Source: Betaproteobacteria bacterium (GTDB taxonomy: Bacteria > Pseudomonadota > Gammaproteobacteria > Burkholderiales > Ga0077523). From it: 41,518 nt of DNA. The position numbers and the translations under genes are program-made. The DNA is taken from contig JADJPK010000007.1 in assembly GCA_016713305.1 (NCBI GenBank), positions 397,501 to 439,018 on the forward strand. Direction: 5' to 3'. Shown here one piece after another: positions 20,327 through 28,254 of the stretch (its first letter is position 1; each line of letters opens with the position of its first letter). The notes beneath the pieces were generated by a model, which did not search any database, had not been told where the DNA came from, and saw only the letters and a program-made list of their open reading frames with translations.

Positions 20327-20965
20327 ATGATCAATGCCCAGGAAGCCCTCGAACGACTGCGAGAGGGCAATGCCCGTTATCTATCGGACGCGCCCCGCAA
20401 CGAAGACGTGCCTGGCGCGAAGCGGCGTTCCGCTGTCGTCGCAGCACAAAGGCCGTTCGCGATCATTCTCGGATGTTCCGACTCGCGGGTACCCGCCGAG
20501 ATCATCTTCGACCAGGGGCTGGGCGACCTGTTCGTCATTCGTGTTGCCGGCAACATCGTGGCACCCTCCCAGGTGGGCAGCGTCGAGTTCGCAGCTTCGC
20601 GATTCGGCACCCGATTGGTCGTCGTACTCGGCCATACGCAATGTGGAGCCATCCAGGCCACCATCGAGGAGCTCTCGCAGCCCACGTCGGAGCAGTCGCG
20701 CAACGTGTATTCCATCGTGGACCGCATCCGACCCTCCGTCGCATCGCTACTGGAGACGGAACTCAGGAACGACCCGCAGGCTTTGGTCGAACGCGCTGTA
20801 CGGGCAAACATCCGCGCCTCGGCCAACCATCTTCGTCACGGATCGGAAGTGCTCGAACTTCTGATTCAGCGGGAAGGGTTGCGCGTGGTCGGCGCCGAAT
20901 ACTCGCTGGAGACGGGCGCGGTGGAATTCTTCGATGGACTGCAGGATATCGGCAGCCCGGTCTGA
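20327..20965 (+). CDS. can: Beta-class carbonic anhydrase
   Basis: A 212-residue zinc enzyme interconverting CO2 and bicarbonate in the cytoplasm. The zinc site is complete: C50 with D52 and R54 (GCSDSRVPAE), H103 and C106 (GHTQCGAI). The fold marks FDQGLGDLFVIRVAGN and GSVEFAASRFGTRLVVVLGH are present. Length and motifs are normal for bacterial beta-CAs. There is no strong Shine-Dalgarno sequence before the ATG. It is a single gene with no obvious operon partner. Confidence 0.93.
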   Translation: MINAQEALERLREGNARYLSDAPRNEDVPGAKRRSAVVAAQRPFAIILGCSDSRVPAEIIFDQGLGDLFVIRVAGNIVAPSQVGSVEFAASRFGTRLVVVLGHTQCGAIQATIEELSQPTSEQSRNVYSIVDRIRPSVASLLETELRNDPQALVERAVRANIRASANHLRHGSEVLELLIQREGLRVVGAEYSLETGAVEFFDGLQDIGSPV

Positions 20966-21035
20966 TCGGACCGGACTCTCGAGCATGTCCGAGCATGCAG
21001 CCCGTGGACCGGAGCGTTCCGTGGGCGCAGCCGGG

Positions 21036-21599
21036 TCAGCCGACGTTGCGCACCGCCTGTATCCATTGCAGAAAGGATTCCATGAACGTCCGCAGGAGCT
21101 TCTCGGTGTCAGGCTTCGAGATACCGCCATGTTCATCGAAGAGGTCACCCGCGTTTCCGATGTAGGCTTCGGGCTGCGCCAGAACCGGCATGTTCAGGAA
21201 GACGAGACACTGACGGAGATGATGATTGGCACCGAAGCCGCCGATCGCTCCTGGCGAGACGCTCACCACGCCGGCAGGCTTGCCCTCCCACGCGCTGTCG
21301 CCATAAGGCCTTGAGGCGATATCGATCGCGTTCTTGAGTACGCCCGGGATGGAACGGTTGTACTCCGGGGTGATGAAGAGCGCCGCATCACAATCGCGAA
21401 TCGTTTGCTTGAAGGTCACGGATCTTTCCGGTGGACTGGCATCGTCGTCCTGATCGTATAACGGCAGGTCTCGGATTTCGATCACGTTCAGTTCGAGTCC
21501 CTCGGGGGAGAATTTCTTCAGTGCGAATGCCATCCTTCGATTAAGCGATTCACGGCGAAGACTTCCCACGAGAACTGCGACGTCGATGATCGTTGCCAT
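21036..21599 (-). CDS. NADPH-dependent FMN reductase
   Basis: A 187-residue flavodoxin-like reductase (chromate/azo-reductase, ChrR/YieF type). Features are the phosphate-binding loop VLVGSLRRESLNRRMA near residue 10, the FMN-contacting ITPEYNRSIPGVLKNAIDIASRP motif and GKPAGVVSVSPGAIGGFGANHHLRQ. It reduces flavin or quinones with NADPH and often protects against oxidative or metal stress. The start at 21599 (MATIID) follows AAGGTG; the upstream in-frame extension has no homology. Confidence 0.92.
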   Translation of the reverse strand: MATIIDVAVLVGSLRRESLNRRMAFALKKFSPEGLELNVIEIRDLPLYDQDDDASPPERSVTFKQTIRDCDAALFITPEYNRSIPGVLKNAIDIASRPYGDSAWEGKPAGVVSVSPGAIGGFGANHHLRQCLVFLNMPVLAQPEAYIGNAGDLFDEHGGISKPDTEKLLRTFMESFLQWIQAVRNVG

Positions 21600-21898
21600 G
21601 CGTACACCTTGAGAGGCGGAACCCGACGCGCGGTTGCGTGCGGCGCAGTTCGACAGGGGCAAGTGCTGTGCCGCCCAAAGGGATGCAGTGCGGACCTGCC
21701 TGACGAAGGCATCCTTGTTCGCGGGGCTTCCTGCCTCGTTCCCGGTCGCCGCCCGGGGCAGCCCGATCAGTGGCGACCCACGGGGAGTATCAAAGGATGT
21801 TCTCGCTCGCGATCAGGCACCGACATATCTGTCGACGCTTCCGCCCCCTGGACAGGGGAATCGTGGGGACGAGACGGTTGCGGACGCGGCTACGAAGG

Positions 21899-22162
21899 TC
21901 AGTGCCGGCGCTGGACCGGGGCAGGGGCAGGGGCACCACGGCGATCAAGGTGCCTGAAGGTGATCCGGCCCTTGCTGAAATCGTAGGTGGAAAGTTCCAG
22001 AGAGACCTTGTCACCCATGAGAATCCGGATGTGATGCTTGCGCATCCGGCCGGACGTATAGGCCACCACCTGATGGCCGTTCTCCAGCGTCACGCGATAG
22101 CGCGAATCCGGAAGCACGTCGGTTACGACGCCATTCATTTCTATCAGTTCTTCTTTCGCCAT
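21899..22162 (-). CDS. infA: Translation initiation factor IF-1
   Basis: An 87-residue IF-1 with the OB-fold sequence MAKEELIEMNGVVTDVLPDSR, the RYRVTLENGHQVVAYTSGRMRKHHIRILMGDKV core and DFSKGRITFRHLD. It extends some 15 residues beyond the 72-residue enteric protein with a Pro/Ala/Arg tail (RRGAPAPAPVQRRH). Betaproteobacteria often carry a second infA outside the ribosomal protein cluster, and the lack of ribosomal genes here fits that. AGGGAG lies before the ATG. Confidence 0.93.
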   Translation of the reverse strand: MAKEELIEMNGVVTDVLPDSRYRVTLENGHQVVAYTSGRMRKHHIRILMGDKVSLELSTYDFSKGRITFRHLDRRGAPAPAPVQRRH

Positions 22163-22686
22163 GTAGGCTCCCTGAAGGGACTTCATTGAAAAAGACGGTG
22201 CCGCGGCCAATGACCCATTGGGTGAATGGCAGCAGGTCCATGGCCAAGTACGTCAACCGCACACGACAAGGCCGTCGCCGAGCTAGGGAGACGGGTCATG
22301 GGAACTTCGCGCAGACATCCTTCGAAACACACGCCGCGCAGGCGCTTGGTCCGGTCTCCGGCACCCGGGGTTGGTCGGAGGCAGGGGGCGAGACCACTCG
22401 GCGCGTCGCAGAGCGATGACTCCTGCACGTGCCTGTGAGGACGGGAAAAGCGGGATCGGCGTGTCACGGTCCGGTCCGTCGACGGGACCATCGGAAATCC
22501 GGATAAACGATCCCCGACTTCGAACTGCCCATGCGCCGCCCGGCACTATGACCGATTTGGGACGTTTGTGCTCGTGTTTCTGCAGATAGTCAGGAAATGC
22601 CGGCCTGAACTTCCAGTGGGCAATGGCAAATTGTTCCCGGCCCGGTCGCGCTTGCGCGTACCATGACTGCTTGAACAGGGGCGAGC
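22163..22686. other. Intergenic region, infA to small GIY-YIG-like gene
   Basis: About 520 nt between divergent genes. Several ORFs of 70-100 codons cross it on both strands, all Arg/Pro/Ser-rich with no family resemblance; I regard them as chance frames in GC-rich DNA. No tRNA, repeat or clear hairpin terminator was found. Confidence 0.35.
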
Positions 22687-23037
22687 ATGATCAAGAAGCA
22701 GTATGGCGATGTGATGATGGTGGGCCAATCCGGTAACAAGTACCGCTTTGGCACTTGGCCCCTGGGGACGCGCTTCCGTTCCGTAGCGGCGGTGTATTTC
22801 GTGTCGAAGCGCTTCGTTCAGGAAACGACGTTTCGGCGTGCCCGACATGAAGTGATCTTCATCGGCGAGACGGAGAACATGTCGGAGGTTCCAGGGGCCC
22901 ATGTCGAAACGCGTGATTTCGAGAAGTTCGGCGCCAATTGCATCTGCCTCTTCGCGAACGAAGACAAGGACGTGCGCATGGATATCGTCCGGGATCTCGT
23001 GCTGAGCAACAGGCCGTTGATGCGGCAGACGGCCTGA
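22687..23037 (+). CDS. Small conserved protein, degenerate GIY-YIG-like
   Basis: A 116-residue cytoplasmic protein: KYRFGTWPLGTRFRSVAAVYFVSKRF, then HEVIFIGETENMSEV and FEKFGANCICLFANEDKDVRMDIVRDLVLSNRPLM. The layout VYFV...IFIGET...GANCIC...L resembles a small family I recall with IYxGxTxDLxxRFxxHH...GANCI, which looks like a reduced GIY-YIG fold. Here the usual Arg/His after the GET element are missing, so nuclease activity is unlikely. It starts after GGGGCGAG. Function unknown; the fold assignment is inference. Confidence 0.72.
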   Translation: MIKKQYGDVMMVGQSGNKYRFGTWPLGTRFRSVAAVYFVSKRFVQETTFRRARHEVIFIGETENMSEVPGAHVETRDFEKFGANCICLFANEDKDVRMDIVRDLVLSNRPLMRQTA

Positions 23038-23224
23038 GGAGCAGTCTGTTCGACCCACTCGTACTTTCAGCGCATCAGGACGCATGACTCCGCAATGACG
23101 TCGCGCGACTCCGACGAACTTTGCCGTGTCAGTTCCCGGTTCTGGAGAGACGCTGCACTGCTGCTTGATTGGCGCCCTTCGTCGCTTCGGCGAAGCATGG
23201 GAGACTTGAGGCTAGAAACAAGAT

Positions 23225-23248
23225 GGGCCCACTCCTGCGAGTGAGCCC
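23225..23248 (-). terminator. Hairpin after the GST gene; copy 1 of a dispersed repeat
   Basis: gggcccactc and gagtgagccc form a 10-bp stem with one mismatch and a 4-nt loop. On the minus strand it is followed by atcttgttt, about 90 nt after the GST stop. The same 24-nt hairpin with two changes recurs at 24368-24391. Confidence 0.65.
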
Positions 23249-23337
23249 GATGACTCCTCTGCTCGTCAGCGCTTCAACGGCAACATGCACTGCCTGAAAC
23301 CGGCGCAGGGTCGTTGGGGCGCCGCAGACCGATGCGA

Positions 23338-24129
23338 TCACGCGCCCGGCAGTCGACCGAAGCGGATCGTGCCTTTCTCGATGCCTTCGCGCACCACTTC
23401 CAGACCGCCGCCGGCGATCATCCATTCCAGGCGGTGATCGCGGTACTGGCGCTTGATCTTGCCGTCGGCGATGAGCGTGGGGAAGTCGGGCAGACTCCCG
23501 AACACCTTGAGCATCTCGTCGACCGTTTGAGCGACTGAGGGACGGGCACGGCAGCGGTCGAGCCACGCTGCAATGCGCGGCGTCGCGGGCTCATAGCCCC
23601 AGTTGAGTGTGGTGCGGGCCACGTAAGGCGCGGTCACGATGTCCCCCCAGCCGAAGTTCGCGCCATTCATCCAGGGCGAGTCGCCCAGTTGCACGTCGAG
23701 CCAGCGCTGCAATTGAGCCATGCGATCCCGGCCGAAGTTCACCAGTTGTTCCGCCAGCGCCCCGGTAGCGCGTCGCGCCTTGAGTACTTCCATCGTGCCC
23801 CAGTTGTTGGCCTCGTACTGGGTGTCCATCACGTCCTCGAGCATACGCACTCGGGCCCGAGCGGCTGGGCTGGCTGGCAGCAACGCGGGCGACGGCCACT
23901 TGTCCTCCAGATACTCCAGGATCACCGTCGAATCGAAGACCTCGGTATCGCCGTCGATCAGCGAGGGCACCTCGGCCCGTGGGCTGGCCTCGACGAAAGC
24001 GCCCGACGCGGTCCCGTTGGCCATGCCGTCCGGAATGATCGACTGGAATTCCAGTCCCTTTTCGCGAAGCGCGATCTTGACCTTCATCGCATAGGTGGAC
24101 AGCGGGTGTTCGTAGAGCGTGAGCATCAT
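23338..24129 (-). CDS. Glutathione S-transferase family protein
   Basis: A 263-residue GST. The N-terminal thioredoxin-like domain begins MMLTLYEHPLSTYAMKVKIALREKGLEF and has the glutathione-contact region ASPRAEVPSLIDGDTEVFDSTVILEYLEDKWP. A helical C-terminal domain follows. It carries an unusual extra C-terminal stretch of about 60 residues (LPDFPTLIADGKIKRQYRDHRLEWMIAGGGLEVVREGIEKGTIRF), seen in a subgroup of proteobacterial GSTs of unknown substrate. GGAG precedes two tandem ATG codons; I use the first. The gene is monocistronic and ends at a hairpin. Confidence 0.9.
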   Translation of the reverse strand: MMLTLYEHPLSTYAMKVKIALREKGLEFQSIIPDGMANGTASGAFVEASPRAEVPSLIDGDTEVFDSTVILEYLEDKWPSPALLPASPAARARVRMLEDVMDTQYEANNWGTMEVLKARRATGALAEQLVNFGRDRMAQLQRWLDVQLGDSPWMNGANFGWGDIVTAPYVARTTLNWGYEPATPRIAAWLDRCRARPSVAQTVDEMLKVFGSLPDFPTLIADGKIKRQYRDHRLEWMIAGGGLEVVREGIEKGTIRFGRLPGA

Positions 24130-24742
24130 CGTCTCCGGTCAGGGGCGTGGGCAATGCCTTGGGACACAAGCGGCATCGCAATCAATGTATACAAGGGCGG
24201 CGGTGGTCCGACTCGCTGCCTGCAGAACTGAGGAATGGCATCGATGCCCGATGTTAGCAATGGCGGGAATGGAGAGGAACGGTCGGACCGGTTCTGACGG
24301 GACGACATGCTGCTGACGGAGTTGCCAGGACCTTCCATGTGAGCGCACCGGCCCCACCAAACAAAACGGGCCCACCCTTGCGAGTGAGCCCGTCCTGTTC
24401 GATTGGTGGTGGGATGGTACCCCGCACCAAACGACTATTGAAAGTACGGAATCGAAGCGCTGCGGGTTGCTGCGAACCAGTGCGAACCGGAGCGAAAAGC
24501 CTGCCGGTACGCCCGTCGGCAGCGGACGATCAAACAGGTTTTTCGGACTGATTGGTAGTCGGAATACGGACTCAACCTCGTCTGCTTTCCGTGGCCAGTT
24601 CAATTCCCTAAACGGGAACTGAACCCGCGTCCGTTGCCACAGCCAATAACACACCTATTTACACCCATTCCTGGGCGCGGCGACCCACCATGCGGCGAAT
24701 GATGCTCACATTCACCGCAAAACGCGCGGCGATTGACTTGCG
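24130..24742. other. Long intergenic region with hairpins
   Basis: About 610 nt with no gene I can support. It contains the second copy of the dispersed hairpin (24368-24391), the 11-mer attggtggtgg at 24402-24412 (repeated at 29247-29257), and an imperfect inverted repeat (24598-24608 with 24614-24624, 10 of 11 pairs). On the minus strand a T-arm-like ggttcagttccc occurs, but no full tRNA cloverleaf can be folded around it. It may be the scar of an inserted element. Confidence 0.4.
24368..24391 (-). repeat. Dispersed hairpin repeat, copy 2
   Basis: The stem gggcccaccc / gagtgagccc matches 22 of 24 positions of the hairpin at 23225-23248. On the minus strand it is followed by gttttgttt, so it looks like an intrinsic terminator, but there is no recognisable minus-strand gene upstream of it. 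Confidence 0.6.
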
Positions 24743-24775
24743 CATGCGGAGATTGCGGCTCATAATCTCCGCATG
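24743..24775 (+). promoter_or_regulatory. Palindromic operator over the fic start codon
   Basis: A perfect 12-bp inverted repeat (catgcggagatt at 24743-24754, aatctccgcatg at 24764-24775) separated by 9 nt. The right arm contains the ATG of the fic gene, so a bound protein would block both transcription and the start site. The Fic protein has a C-terminal winged-helix domain and is the natural candidate to bind it. Confidence 0.8.
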
Positions 24776-25964
24776 AAAAGCGGCGATTACAAGTACATCT
24801 GGCAGGCCACGGACTGGCCGAACTGGCGCTTCGACCTGGCGGCGTTGGCTGGCCCCATGGTCGAAGTCAGTCGTGCCCAGGGGCTTTTGATGGGGCGTCT
24901 GACTGACGTCGGCATGGCCTTGCGTGACCAAGCGAGTCTCGCGGCGCTCACCGAGGACGTGGTCAAGACCAGCGAGATCGAAGGCGAGCAGCTCAACGTC
25001 GAATCCGTGCGCTCGTCCATCGCCCGAAGGCTGGGCGTCGACATCGGCGCGCTCGCTCCGGTCGATCGCCATGTCGAAGGCGTGGTCGAGATGGTGCTCG
25101 ACGCCACCGCCAACTGTCAGGTGCCGGTGTCGCGGGAGCGTCTGTTCGGCTGGCATGCCGCACTGTTTCCCACCGGCTACTCCGGCCTTTCCAGGATCAA
25201 GGTCGGCGGCTGGCGCGACGATGCCACCGGCCCGATGCAGGTGGTGTCCGGCCCCATCGGCCGGCAGCGTGTGCATTTCGAAGCACCGCCGGCTGATCGC
25301 CTCGAAGACGAAACCAGCCGTTTCCTCGACTGGCTGAATGCCGCGTCGAACGAACCGCCGCTGCTCCAGGCAGGGCTCGGCCATCTGTGGTTCGTCACCT
25401 TGCACCCGTTTGACGACGGCAATGGCCGTATCGCCCGGGCCATCGGCGACCGGCTGCTGGCGCGTGCCGATGGCAGCCCGCAGCGCTTCTACAGTTTGTC
25501 GGCGCAGATCCAGCGCGAACGCAATGCCTACTACGACATCCTGGAGCGGACCCAGAAAAATTTGCCGGGAGCAAATTTTCGCGGCAGCCCCGAAGGGGGC
25601 AGGCACAGGGATGTGCCTGACAACCGGTCGATGGATGTCACCGGAGTGGCTTGCGTGGTTCCTCGACACGCTTCATCGTGCGGTGGACCAGGCCCAGCAC
25701 ACGCTGGACGCTGTCCTGACGAAAGCGCGCTTCTGGCAGCGCTGGGCGACGACCCCGTTGAACGAGCGGCAGGTGAAGTTGTTGAACAAATTGCTCGATG
25801 GTTTCGAGGGCAAGCTCACCAGCAGCAAGTGGGCGGCCATCGCCAAATGCTCGCCGGACACGGCACTGCGCGACATCAACGATCTGCTGATGCGTGGCGT
25901 ACTACGGAAATCGAATGCCGGCGGGCGTAGCACCAGCTACGAACTGAATGAACTGCCGGAGTAG
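24773..25964 (+). CDS. fic: Fic family protein with DUF4172 and C-terminal winged helix; frameshifted, with an insertion
   Basis: A Fic-domain AMP-transferase. The N-terminal DUF4172-like part holds a built-in inhibitory helix TSEIEG (T66, E70, G71; pattern S/TxxxEG/N). The Fic active site HPFDDGNGRIARAI starts at H211. The C-terminal winged-helix (LNERQVKLLNKLLDGFEGKLTSSKWAAIAKCSPDTALRDINDLLMRGVL) is read in another frame. Two oddities lie between the domains: an in-frame insertion of about 70 nt made of three hairpins (25556-25626) after ERTQ, and then an extra G at 25643-25644. Dropping that G restores the family sequence DVTEWLAWFLD. The break may be a sequencing error; the insertion looks real. 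Such proteins modify a target protein or act as toxin-like regulators; the target is unknown. Confidence 0.88.
25556..25626. repeat. Three-hairpin palindromic element inserted in fic
   Basis: Three perfect hairpins stand back to back: aaaatttgc/gcaaatttt (25557-25565, 25571-25579), gcccc/ggggc with a GAAG loop (25587-25591, 25596-25600) and caggcac/gtgcctg (25600-25606, 25613-25619). The reading frame stays open through it (about 24 codons), in a loop between the Fic and winged-helix domains. No second copy is seen in the window. Confidence 0.75.
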
Positions 25965-26020
25965 CAGCGCTTCCTGGAATCAGTTTGGGGCCGACAAAAA
26001 CGATGACGGGCTGGCCTCGT

Positions 26021-26455
26021 TCACCCTCGATTGTCGGGCCCGTTCTTGCCGGCCCGTGCATCGTAGGCCGCTCGGGCGGCAGCGATCCTGGGCTGGTTGT
26101 CTTCCGCCCAGCGGATTAGCGCCGTAAGCGGCGGCATGAGGGATGCGCCGAGCGGGGTGAGCCCGTAGCGCACGGCGGGCGGTGTGGAGGGCGTGACCTC
26201 GCGCCAGACGAGGCCATCGCGTTCCAGGCTGCGCAGCGTCTCGGTGAGCATGCGGCGGGAGATGTCGGGCACGGCGCGCGCCAGGGCGTTGAAGCGTTGC
26301 GGGCCTTTCGACAGGGTCACCAGAATCAGCGTGGACCACTTGTCGCCCAGGCGGTCGAGCACGTCGCGCACCGGACAACTGCGGTGGCCCGCGACCGGCG
26401 CGGTCTTGCCACCGGCGCTCTCCACCTCGGCTGGCAGGGCGTCGTCGTCGATCAT
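26021..26455 (-). CDS. HxlR family transcriptional regulator
   Basis: A 144-residue winged-helix regulator: CPVRDVLDRLGDKWSTLILVTLSKGPQRFNALARAVPDISRRMLTETLRSLERDGLV with the family's conserved N-terminal Cys, which in several homologues senses electrophiles or redox change. It is divergently transcribed from the gst-OYE-dioxygenase operon, and an inverted repeat covers that operon's -10 box, so it likely represses it. GAGGGAAC lies before the ATG. Confidence 0.92.
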   Translation of the reverse strand: MIDDDALPAEVESAGGKTAPVAGHRSCPVRDVLDRLGDKWSTLILVTLSKGPQRFNALARAVPDISRRMLTETLRSLERDGLVWREVTPSTPPAVRYGLTPLGASLMPPLTALIRWAEDNQPRIAAARAAYDARAGKNGPDNRG

Positions 26456-26497
26456 ATCGGTTCCCTCGGAGTAACCATGGGCGGCATACCATCCTTC

Positions 26498-26530
26498 TTG
26501 TTCTCTTATGAAGGTTACTATATAAAACCT
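26498..26530 (+). promoter_or_regulatory. Promoter and probable HxlR operator for the gst operon
   Basis: -35 TTGTTC (26498-26503), 17-nt spacer, -10 TATAAA (26521-26526). The inverted repeat aggtt (26512-26516) / aacct (26526-26530) overlaps the -10 box. It lies 34 nt upstream of the gst ATG and in the gap to the divergent hxlR gene. Confidence 0.78.
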
Positions 26531-26559
26531 GCTCCCGTAAATGAACCTGGAGGAGGATC

Positions 26560-27177
26560 ATGAAGCTCTACTACAGTCCCGGCGCCTGTTCGCTCTCGCC
26601 CCACATCGTGCTGCGCGAAGGCGGCTTTGACTTCGCCCTCGAGCGTGTCGATCTCAAGACCGGCGTGACCGAAGCCGGCCGCGACTACAAGACCATCAAT
26701 CCCCTGGGCTACGTCCCGGCTCTGGAACTCGACGACGGCGAGGTGCTCACCGAGGGCCCGGCCATCGTGCAGTACCTGGCCGACCGGGTGCCCGACAGGC
26801 GCTTGGCCCCGCCGGCCGGCACCCTGGCGCGCTACCGGCTGATGGAATGGCTCAATTTCATTTCCACGGAACTGCACAAGGGCTTCGGCGCGCTTTTCAA
26901 CCCGGCGTTTGCGGACGCAGCGAAGACCATCGTCCGCGCGCAGCTCGAGCGGCGCATCGGTGAGGCGGAAAGGCGGCTGGGCAGTCGCAGCTATGCGCTG
27001 GGCGAGGACTTCACGGTGGCCGATGCCTACCTCTTCACCGTGCTCGGCTGGGCCAAATACGTGAACGTGGATCTTTCCCCCTGGCCGGGACTGGGTGCCT
27101 ATCTCGGCCGCGTCGCGGCCCGCCCGGCGGTGCAGGCGGCACTCGCGGCCGAAGGCCTGATTCCAACCTCACAATAA
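26560..27177 (+). CDS. gstA: Glutathione S-transferase (beta class, GstA-like)
   Basis: A 205-residue GST starting MKLYYSPGACSLSPHIVLREGGFDF, with the beta-class Cys10, then NPLGYVPALELDDGEVLTEGPAIVQYLADRVP for glutathione binding, and the C-terminal YALGEDFTVADAYLFTVLGWAKYVNVDLSPWPGLGAYLGRVAARPAV. It conjugates or reduces electrophiles with glutathione. GGAGGAGG just before the ATG is a strong ribosome site. First gene of a three-gene operon with an ene-reductase (12 nt gap), pointing to electrophile or quinone detoxification. Confidence 0.95.
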   Translation: MKLYYSPGACSLSPHIVLREGGFDFALERVDLKTGVTEAGRDYKTINPLGYVPALELDDGEVLTEGPAIVQYLADRVPDRRLAPPAGTLARYRLMEWLNFISTELHKGFGALFNPAFADAAKTIVRAQLERRIGEAERRLGSRSYALGEDFTVADAYLFTVLGWAKYVNVDLSPWPGLGAYLGRVAARPAVQAALAAEGLIPTSQ

Positions 27178-27189
27178 GGAGAAGCGCAC

Positions 27190-28254
27190 GTGACCATCCT
27201 GTTTACTCCGCTCACCCTCGGGCCCCTCACACTGCCCAATCGCATCGTCATGGCGCCCATGACCCGCTCCCGCGCCATTGGCAACGTGCCCAACGATTTG
27301 ATGGCCAAGTATTACGCGCTGCGCGCCGAGGCGGGGCTGATCATCACCGAAGGCACTTCACCCTCGCCCAACGGTCTGGGCTATGCGCGCATCCCCGGCC
27401 TCTATTCCGAGGCACAGGTCGCCGGCTGGCGCAAGGTGACGGATGCCGTGCACGCGGCCGGCGGGCGCATCTTCGTGCAGCTCATGCACACCGGCCGGGT
27501 GGGGCATCCGGCCAATCTGCCGGCGGGCACGCGCCTGCTGGCACCGTCTGCCCTGGCCGCGCCCGGCGAGATGTGGACGGACAGTGCAGGCATGCAGCCT
27601 CACCCGGTGCCGGAGGCAATGACCGAGGCCGACATCGAAGCCGCCATCGGCGAGTTTGCCAAGGCGTGCAGCAACGCCATCGCAGCGGGTTTCGACGGCG
27701 TGGAGCTGCACGGCGCGAACGGTTATCTCATCGATCAGTTCCTCAACACCGCCTCCAACCGGCGCACGGACCGCTGGGGCGGCTCCATCGAAAACCGCCT
27801 GCGCTTTGCCCTGGAAGTGGCCCGGGCGGCCGCTTTCGCCATCGGCGCCGAGCGGGTCGGCATGCGCATCTCGCCCTACAACACCTTTAACGGCATGGCG
27901 CCCGATGCGGACATGGACGCGCTCTACCTGCGGTTGGCCGAAGCCTTGAGCGACATGGGTCTTGCCTATCTGCACATCGTCGATCACAGCTCCATGGGCG
28001 CACCGGCGCCGAGCGACGAACTGAAAGCCAAGCTTCGCGCGGCCTTCAAGGGTCGCACCATCCTCTCCGGCGGCTATGACGCGGCGCGCGCCGAGGCCGA
28101 TCTCGCTGCGGGCAAGGGCGATCTGGTCGCCTTCGGCCGGCCCTTCATCGCCAATCCGGACCTGGTGCACAAGCTCAGAACCGGCGCCGCGCTCACACCC
28201 GCCGACCCGGCCACTTTCTACACGCCGGACGCGAAGGGCTACACGGAATTCTGA
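27190..28254 (+). CDS. nemA: Old yellow enzyme family alkene reductase (NemA-like)
   Basis: A 354-residue FMN-dependent ene-reductase with a TIM-barrel fold and a GTG start. The N-terminal LTLGPLTLPNRIVMAPMTRSRA is standard. The substrate-binding His/Asn pair is in GVELHGANGYLIDQFLNTASNRRTDRWGGS, and the FMN phosphate site near the C-terminus is RTILSGGYDA and DLVAFGRPFIANPDLV. These enzymes reduce activated C=C bonds of enones, maleimides and nitro compounds with NAD(P)H. Its stop overlaps the next gene's ATG (TGATG). Confidence 0.95.
   Translation: MTILFTPLTLGPLTLPNRIVMAPMTRSRAIGNVPNDLMAKYYALRAEAGLIITEGTSPSPNGLGYARIPGLYSEAQVAGWRKVTDAVHAAGGRIFVQLMHTGRVGHPANLPAGTRLLAPSALAAPGEMWTDSAGMQPHPVPEAMTEADIEAAIGEFAKACSNAIAAGFDGVELHGANGYLIDQFLNTASNRRTDRWGGSIENRLRFALEVARAAAFAIGAERVGMRISPYNTFNGMAPDADMDALYLRLAEALSDMGLAYLHIVDHSSMGAPAPSDELKAKLRAAFKGRTILSGGYDAARAEADLAAGKGDLVAFGRPFIANPDLVHKLRTGAALTPADPATFYTPDAKGYTEF

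Noticed and set aside
24400..24660. Minus-strand tRNA
   Set aside because: A T-arm-like sequence and CCA-like trinucleotides are present, but spacing is wrong and no acceptor, D or anticodon arms can be folded.
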